9,667 nucleotides of DNA from Dehalococcoidales bacterium. GTDB taxonomy: Bacteria; Chloroflexota; Dehalococcoidia; Dehalococcoidales; UBA5760. Shown here in pieces: positions 5,441 through 9,667 of the stretch. Position 1 is the stretch's first letter. Every line of letters starts with the position of its first letter. The position numbers and the translations under genes are program-made. The notes below the pieces were generated by a model. The model was not told the origin of the DNA and made no database searches. It saw nothing but the letters and a program-made list of their open reading frames with translations. The stretch is taken from NCBI GenBank assembly GCA_016931015.1, contig JAFGFP010000131.1, positions 1 to 9,667 of the forward strand, given 5' to 3'.

Positions 5441-6520
5441 CTATTTTCCTACCTTCCTAGAACTCGATATCACCCTTATTTTATCATTTTCCAGGACTAC
5501 CGTGTCCTCGATTCTGACGCCCCCCCAGCCGTCGAGGTAGATACCCGGCTCGATGGTAAAGACCATGCCGCTAGCCAGCGGCTCCGCCGCATTCGGGCCG
5601 AGGCGCGGCGCTTCGTGTGGGTTGAGCCCGATGCCATGCCCCAGGGCGTGCCCGAAGGCCTCTTTGTAGCCGGCTTCCTCGATGATAATCCTGGCTATCC
5701 TGTCCGCTTCCTCCCCGCTCATGCCCTCTCTAATCATGGCGATAGCCGCCAGCTGCGCGCCGAGCACGGTATCGTATACCCGGTTGAACTGCTCGTCGGC
5801 ATCGCCGGGGCAGACGGTGCGGCTTAAGTCGCTACCGTAGCCGGAGACCCTGGCCCCGATGTCGATTACTACCGGCTCCCCGGGAGCGAGTTTACGCGGT
5901 GAGGGCTTGGCGTGGGGCAGGGCCGAATTCGGCCCCGAGGCGACAATCACCTCGAAGGGCAAAGCCTCGCTGCCCCTTTCCCGCATGAAGCGCTCTATCT
6001 CCCAGGCTATCTCCTGCTCGCTCGCGCCGGGGCGGATAATCGTCTCCGCATACTCAAAGGCGGCGCCGCTTATGGCGGCGGCCCTGGTTATAAGCTCGAT
6101 CTCCTCGGGTTCCTTTATCGCCCGTAAAGTTTCGACCAGCCCCTCCACCGGCGTGAGCCTGAGGGGGAGCCGGGCCTTACTCAGTATACCAGATAGCTTC
6201 CCGTAAAGGGAAAAGGTAACGTGCCCCGCTTCGAAACCGAGCTGCTTTACCTTTAGTCCGGAGGTTAGCTCAGGGAACCAGTTGTCGATAGCACCGCTCG
6301 TCCGGAAGACCTGAAACCCCGGCGCCTGTCTTGCCGCCTGGGCGAGGTAGCGGAAGTCGGTAGCCAGGATGGCGTCCTGGGCGGTAATCAGCAGGTAGCC
6401 GGCCGAGCCGTCGAAGCCGCTGAGATAGCGCACGTTTGCCGGCTGCGAGACCAGGAGCCCGTCGATTTCCTTCTCGGCGAATTGCTGGCGGAGCCTCTCT
6501 CGCCTAGTCTCCAGGCTCAT
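5441..6520 (-). CDS. Xaa-Pro aminopeptidase / dipeptidase, M24 family (YqhT-like)
   Basis: About 359 residues; a cytoplasmic dinuclear-metal peptidase that cleaves the N-terminal bond before proline. The N-terminal creatinase-type domain carries NVRYLSGFDGSAG (about 30-42), and the C-terminal pita-bread catalytic domain begins near residue 140. Counting from the TTG at 6523, the five metal ligands are all present: D221 (VIDIGA), D232 (GSDLSRT), H296 (GHGIGLNPHE), E325 (TIEPGIY) and E339 (RIED). H204 in LPHAKPS is the expected substrate-side histidine. Two adjacent starts exist, TTG (6523) and ATG (6520); AGGAG lies seven bases before the ATG, which I prefer. The 5' end overlaps the recombinase gene by 17 bases and the stop lies one base from the efp start, so translation is likely coupled on both sides. 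Confidence 0.93.
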   Translation of the reverse strand: MSLETRRERLRQQFAEKEIDGLLVSQPANVRYLSGFDGSAGYLLITAQDAILATDFRYLAQAARQAPGFQVFRTSGAIDNWFPELTSGLKVKQLGFEAGHVTFSLYGKLSGILSKARLPLRLTPVEGLVETLRAIKEPEEIELITRAAAISGAAFEYAETIIRPGASEQEIAWEIERFMRERGSEALPFEVIVASGPNSALPHAKPSPRKLAPGEPVVIDIGARVSGYGSDLSRTVCPGDADEQFNRVYDTVLGAQLAAIAMIREGMSGEEADRIARIIIEEAGYKEAFGHALGHGIGLNPHEAPRLGPNAAEPLASGMVFTIEPGIYLDGWGGVRIEDTVVLENDKIRVISSSRKVGK

Positions 6521-7418
6521 CAACCGTCTCCTGTGCCAGGGGGTGGGCCGAGAGGTAGACCTTTCTCGCCCGGCTCTGGCTGACGTGGGTATAAATCTGG
6601 GTAGAGACCAGGCTGGCGTGGCCCAGTAGCTCCTGAACCACCCTTAAGTCCGCCCCGCCGTCGAGGAGGTGGGTGGCGAAGGTGTGGCGCAGTAGATGCG
6701 GGTGAACCCGCTTCTTAATACCGGCCGCCCGGGCATACTTCCCCAGCGCCCTCTGGATGCTGCGTTCCGTAAGGCGCCCGCCGTTACGGTTGAGGAACAG
6801 GGCGGAGTTTCTTTTCGCACCCAGAAGCTCGGGCCTTCCCCGGCTGAGGTAGCCGGTCAGGGCCGCCGCCGCCGGTTTACCCATGAGTACCATCCGCTCC
6901 TTAGAACCCTTGCCCCAGACCCTGATTTCGTTGGTCTCGAGGTTAACCTGCTCCAGATTAAGGCTCGCCAGCTCGCTGACCCTGAGGCCGGAAGCGTAGA
7001 GCAGCTCGATAAGGGCGCGGTCGCGCTGCCCACGGGCCGTGGCGGAATCGGGGGCTTCCAGGAGGCGCACCGTCTCCTCAGGGGTCAGGAACTTGGGCAG
7101 GCGCTTGTCGAGCTTGGGGGACGAGGTATCGGCTACCGGACTGGCCGCCACCAGCTGCTCACGTATCAGGTAGCGGTAGAACGAGCGGATTGCCGAGAGC
7201 TTGCGCGAGATGCTCACCCGGGCGAAGCCCTCTTTCATCAGGTAGGAGAGATAGCCCCGCAGTACCTGTCTGTCTACCTCGTTTAGGGAGCTAATCTCCC
7301 TGGATTTAAGGTAACCGAAGAAGGCCAGCAGGTCGCGGGTGTAGTTACGCACCGTATAGCGGGAGGCGTTCCGCTCCGCATCGAGGTAGTTTATATATCT
7401 CGTAAAGACTTCCTGCAT
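6504..7418 (-). CDS. xerC: Tyrosine recombinase XerC/XerD
   Basis: A 304-residue site-specific tyrosine recombinase, of the type that resolves chromosome dimers at dif during division. The N-terminal SAM-like core-binding domain spans about 1-90, including YTVRNYTRDLLAFFGYL. The catalytic domain has the complete set: R146 (SGLRVSEL), K170 (GKGSKER), H241 and R244 (HPHLLRHTFATHLL), H267 (LGHAS) and the nucleophile Y276 (STQIYTHVS). Length and motif spacing are standard for XerC/XerD and it is not disrupted. XerC and XerD cannot be separated from sequence by eye; the topA neighbourhood favours xerC, as in Firmicutes. The start is ATG 7418-7416, with only a weak GAAGAG upstream and a 4-base gap from the HEPN-like gene. 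It looks like the housekeeping enzyme, not an integrase of an element. Confidence 0.93.
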   Translation of the reverse strand: MQEVFTRYINYLDAERNASRYTVRNYTRDLLAFFGYLKSREISSLNEVDRQVLRGYLSYLMKEGFARVSISRKLSAIRSFYRYLIREQLVAASPVADTSSPKLDKRLPKFLTPEETVRLLEAPDSATARGQRDRALIELLYASGLRVSELASLNLEQVNLETNEIRVWGKGSKERMVLMGKPAAAALTGYLSRGRPELLGAKRNSALFLNRNGGRLTERSIQRALGKYARAAGIKKRVHPHLLRHTFATHLLDGGADLRVVQELLGHASLVSTQIYTHVSQSRARKVYLSAHPLAQETVDEPGD

Positions 7419-7422
7419 AAGG

Positions 7423-8175
7423 TTAGCTCTTCTCTGGAAGGAGACTCTTACAAAGAGAAATTGTATTTAGAAAAGTAGTAGAAGCTTCTACGGAACCTGA
7501 AATTGCTCCAGGGTGGGCTATTTCGTTTCTTCTTTCTCTGAGGTAATCTAAGAGAAGGAGCTCCTTCGGTCTTTCTTGCTTGGGGAATTCATCGTTGAGC
7601 TCGTCAAGAACTTGACCCCATGTCGTTTTCCCTAACTTTTTAGCTGTCTTCTTTTCATACCACCTCTTTAGCAAACTCTCTGCGGTTCTCAAAGCCATAA
7701 ATTCGGCAGAAATAAAATTACCATGGAGTAGTGAAGATACAGATTCTCTTAGACCCTGTTTTTCCAACGGTTCAAGCATGTTGGATTCATCGCCGCTCAG
7801 AAATGCGCTTGGGCCCTCAGCCAGTTTAGTAGCATCTATATGGGTATCAGGACAGGAAAGTACCCAATTCTTAGAAATTTCCTGCAATCTGCCTTCCCAC
7901 CTAATTATGGTGCATTTCAAGCTTTCAATGTCTTCAGAATCAAGATGCGCATCTTTCTGTGATTCATATTTCGTGTATAAGTCGTCAAACAAGCTATCAG
8001 CAAGTTTCCCAATAAATTTAAGGTTTTCGTTATCCTTTAATACTGAAAGCCCCGCAATTTCTCCTCTAACCTGCCCATAATATGTGGTGCTTTGGGCTAG
8101 CGCATCCTTTATCCCGCCAATCCATTCTCCTACTACAAACAGCCAATACGGCGTTAAAGTGAATCTCTTTGCCAT
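7423..8175 (-). CDS. HEPN-domain protein (putative RNase), AT-rich
   Basis: A 250-residue protein. The C-terminal 110 residues look like a HEPN helical bundle: ISAEFMALRTAESLLKRWYE (155-174), then LLLLDYLRERRNEIAHPG (206-223) containing R216-N-x3-H221, the RX4H motif of HEPN ribonucleases. The N-terminal 140 residues are mostly helical and charged; I do not recognise them. No transmembrane segment or signal peptide is evident. I chose ATG at 8175 because GGGGGTGG lies just upstream and because further upstream extension (to 8322) runs through the GC-rich end of the neighbouring gene. Sampled lines are about 33-38% G+C against about 58-62% in flanking genes, a strong sign of recent acquisition. 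No antitoxin (for example MNT) lies next to it. RNase, toxin or defence activity is inferred from the motif alone. Confidence 0.75.
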   Translation of the reverse strand: MAKRFTLTPYWLFVVGEWIGGIKDALAQSTTYYGQVRGEIAGLSVLKDNENLKFIGKLADSLFDDLYTKYESQKDAHLDSEDIESLKCTIIRWEGRLQEISKNWVLSCPDTHIDATKLAEGPSAFLSGDESNMLEPLEKQGLRESVSSLLHGNFISAEFMALRTAESLLKRWYEKKTAKKLGKTTWGQVLDELNDEFPKQERPKELLLLDYLRERRNEIAHPGAISGSVEASTTFLNTISLCKSLLPEKS

Positions 8176-8191
8176 GTTAATTCCCACCCCC

Positions 8192-9025
8192 TCATTTTCC
8201 CTCGGGCTTGTCTTCGGGCTTAGTCTCAGGGCTCTCCGGTTTCCCCTCTTTTTCTTTCCCCGGCACGCTGCCGTCGACGGTGCCGAGCACGGCGATGTGA
8301 GCCAGGACATCGGCGAAGGCAATCCCCCGGGACTTAGCCCCCTTAAAGCCGTGTCTTACCCGGTTCGCCACCACGTCGCCCAGGTGCATGGTAGCCTGAG
8401 TCAGCTCCTCGGGGGATATCCAGCCCCGGCCGTACATGTAGCCGGTAACGTAGGCCTTAGCGATGTGTTCCTGGAGCAGCTTCGAGATTCCCTTCTCGCC
8501 CTGCCGGTTTAGCTGTAGCTCGGCGTATTCAATGGGCCACTCCGTCTTCAGTTCCTCGAGGAACCGCTTGCGTAGCTCCAGCCAGCGCGGCAGGCCTCCC
8601 AGACGCCACTGCCGACTGTTATCCTCGTGGTGTTCCATGTTAATCTCGGCCACCCGGTTCACCAGCTCGGCGTCTATCGTCTCCCCGGATTCGTATATCT
8701 TGGTCTTCTCCGGCGGCCAGTTCTTGAGGTCTTCGCTGGCACGCTTCAGGGTGCGGCTGAGCTCCAGGGTCTCTTCCACCTTGAACTCCCAGCCGCCCGG
8801 CTGGTACTTCTTAACGTTGCGGCTGCCGCTCAGCTCCTTGACGAAGGCGAGCCTGGTACTTAACCTGCCCCCGGCGGTGTACTCCACCCCTTCGCCGGGC
8901 AGGTCCCGGCGGTGCACGTGGAGGCCCTTGGCGCTGGTTAGAGACCGGTCTCCCAGCGACAGACTCTCCTTGATGGTGGCGATTTCCTCGATACTACTAA
9001 GCAGGTGCTCCGACGGATAGTCCAT
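8192..9025 (-). CDS. Unrecognised 277-residue protein between topA and the HEPN gene
   Basis: I do not recognise this family. The ATG at 9025-9023 directly follows the topA TAA with no space, so translation is probably coupled. G+C matches the housekeeping neighbours, so it appears native. The protein is soluble and charged: a mixed N-terminal half with G/R/K-rich segments (GLHVHRRDLPGEGVEYTAGG at 34-53), a central Trp- and Glu-rich helical stretch (about 112-190), then YVTGYMYGRGWISPEEL (192-208) and helices to about 250. The last two dozen residues (254-277) are a Lys/Glu/Pro low-complexity tail, presumably disordered. No transmembrane helix, cysteine cluster or catalytic motif is visible. 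Position after topA might suggest a nucleic-acid role, but that is only association. Stop TGA at 8194-8192. Confidence 0.7.
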   Translation of the reverse strand: MDYPSEHLLSSIEEIATIKESLSLGDRSLTSAKGLHVHRRDLPGEGVEYTAGGRLSTRLAFVKELSGSRNVKKYQPGGWEFKVEETLELSRTLKRASEDLKNWPPEKTKIYESGETIDAELVNRVAEINMEHHEDNSRQWRLGGLPRWLELRKRFLEELKTEWPIEYAELQLNRQGEKGISKLLQEHIAKAYVTGYMYGRGWISPEELTQATMHLGDVVANRVRHGFKGAKSRGIAFADVLAHIAVLGTVDGSVPGKEKEGKPESPETKPEDKPEGK

Positions 9026-9667
9026 TTATGACTCCTCTGGCTTCCCTTTATAATCGCATTTAGCGCACTTCACCCATTTCCCCCGGTACTCGGTGAGCAG
9101 CCCGCCGCACTTGGGGCAGGGTCGGGGGAGGGGTTTAAGGTTGATGGCAAACTGACACTTCGGGTAGTTACTGCACCCGTAGAAGGTGCGCTTCTTTTTG
9201 CTTACCTTCTTCACCAGCTCGCTGCCGCACTCGGGGCAGCTGACGCCGGTCTTCACCTGAATGGAGGCGGTGTGTTTGCACTCCGGATAGCCGCTGCAGG
9301 CGAGAAACTTCCCGAAGCGGCCGATTTTAATCACCAGGGGCTTACCGCACTTGGGGCAGGTTTCCTCGGTCGTCTCGTCGGGCAGCTTTACCTTCTCCAT
9401 GAGCTCCGAGGCGCTCTCCAGGCTCTTCTCGAATGGGGTATAGAAGTCCTGAATGACGTGCGCCCACTCTCGCTTCTTGGTTGCGATTTCGTCCAGCTCC
9501 TCTTCCATCTGGGCCGTGAATTCGATATTTATGATGCCGGGGAAGTGTCTGGTCAAGAGGTCGCTAACCACAAAACCCAGCTCGGTCGGCTGGAAGCTGC
9601 CCTTGACCTTGGTGACGTACTCCCGCTCCTGGATGGTGGACAGTATCGGGGCGTAGGTGCTGGGGCG
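9026..9667 (-). CDS. topA: DNA topoisomerase I, C-terminal part (partial)
   Basis: The last 213 residues of type IA topoisomerase, which relaxes negative supercoils; the 5' end lies beyond the right edge. The fragment opens with RPSTYAPILSTIQEREYV, a hallmark of bacterial TopA, and continues through GFVVSDLLTRHFPGIINIEFTAQME of the core. The catalytic Tyr and TOPRIM domain are outside the window. Three tandem zinc modules follow: C104/C107/C124/C130 and C144/C147/C165/C171, both of the CPxCG...CxxYPxC type, and a shorter zinc ribbon C184/C187/C201/C204. These bind single-stranded DNA in the family. An internal GTG at 9571 is not the start, since the frame is open and conserved upstream to the window edge. 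It is the most upstream visible gene of the topA-to-efp string. Confidence 0.96.
   Translation of the reverse strand, partial: RPSTYAPILSTIQEREYVTKVKGSFQPTELGFVVSDLLTRHFPGIINIEFTAQMEEELDEIATKKREWAHVIQDFYTPFEKSLESASELMEKVKLPDETTEETCPKCGKPLVIKIGRFGKFLACSGYPECKHTASIQVKTGVSCPECGSELVKKVSKKKRTFYGCSNYPKCQFAINLKPLPRPCPKCGGLLTEYRGKWVKCAKCDYKGKPEES

Noticed and set aside
6696..7286. Plus-strand 196-codon open frame antisense to the recombinase gene
   Set aside because: It lies opposite a fully conserved XerC/D gene and its translation has no recognisable motif; long antisense frames are expected in GC-rich genes.
6504..7418. Tyrosine recombinase as the integrase of a mobile element carrying the HEPN gene
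   Set aside because: Its motifs and length are those of housekeeping XerC/D, its composition matches native genes, and no attachment repeats or other element genes flank the HEPN gene.
7478..7491. Perfect 14-bp palindrome GTAGAAGCTTCTAC
   Set aside because: About one such palindrome is expected by chance in a window this size, and it lies within the HEPN coding sequence with no second copy seen.
8176..8322. Upstream extension of the HEPN frame to a 299-residue protein
   Set aside because: The added part is GC-rich, overlaps the end of the 277-residue gene in another frame, is Ser/Pro/Arg-rich like a shadow frame, and the ATG at 8175 has its own ribosome binding site at the composition boundary.
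8463..9020. Plus-strand 185-codon open frame, Ser/Arg-rich
   Set aside because: Antisense shadow of the 277-residue gene; low-complexity composition and no ribosome binding site or operon context.
9026..9571. GTG at 9571 as the start of a separate zinc-ribbon protein
   Set aside because: The frame continues upstream to the window edge with RPSTYAPILSTIQE, classic TopA sequence, so the zinc modules belong to topA.
1..9667. CRISPR arrays, tRNA/rRNA genes, insertion sequences
   Set aside because: No regularly spaced repeats, no tRNA-like cloverleaf with a GTTCRA arm, and no transposase-like frame was seen on either strand.

Overview
The window is a gene-dense bacterial chromosome segment of about 60% G+C (hand counts of sample lines). 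It is almost entirely minus-strand: eleven genes, two cut by the window edges, and no intergenic gap longer than 142 bases. The order topA - xerC/D recombinase - M24 aminopeptidase - efp, with frequent GTG/TTG starts, suggests a Chloroflexota (Dehalococcoidia-like) or similar environmental bacterium. This is an inference from gene order and protein style only.

Layout, left to right. The plus-strand 3' end of clpP (1-93) meets a minus-strand operon tail-to-tail with no space at all (TAG|CTA). Read in its own direction, that operon (4739 down to 94) encodes a PHP-domain phosphoesterase, a PurN-like formyltransferase, a HAD phosphatase, a CtBP-like D-2-hydroxyacid dehydrogenase and a PfkB sugar/nucleoside kinase. 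It has a good sigma70-type promoter (TTGATT-N18-TATAAT) at its head. At its tail is a convincing intrinsic terminator whose hairpin loop is exactly the two abutting stop codons and whose U-tract is the antisense of the Lys/Glu-rich tail of clpP. The 132-base gap between the HAD and dehydrogenase genes holds two hairpins and no clear promoter.

The right half (5' end beyond 9667, down to 4882) is a second minus-strand gene string: the 3' end of topA with three zinc modules, an unrecognised 277-residue protein, a 250-residue HEPN-type protein, a XerC/XerD recombinase, an Xaa-Pro aminopeptidase and elongation factor P. Genes overlap or sit 0-16 bases apart, so they are probably co-transcribed from a promoter outside the window.

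The most interesting items are these. (1) The AT-rich HEPN gene (RX4H motif RNEIAH) lies precisely between GC-rich housekeeping genes and looks horizontally acquired. (2) The HAD gene has no canonical start upstream of its catalytic motif I; an ATA codon with a perfect AGGAGG overlaps the previous stop, and one base change would restore a classical ATGA start/stop overlap. (3) The stop codons, terminator and coding sequence of clpP and the kinase gene are superimposed. (4) EF-P has a shortened, glycine-free tip loop. (5) The 277-residue protein is an orphan. No RNA genes, CRISPR arrays, insertion sequences or transposases were seen.
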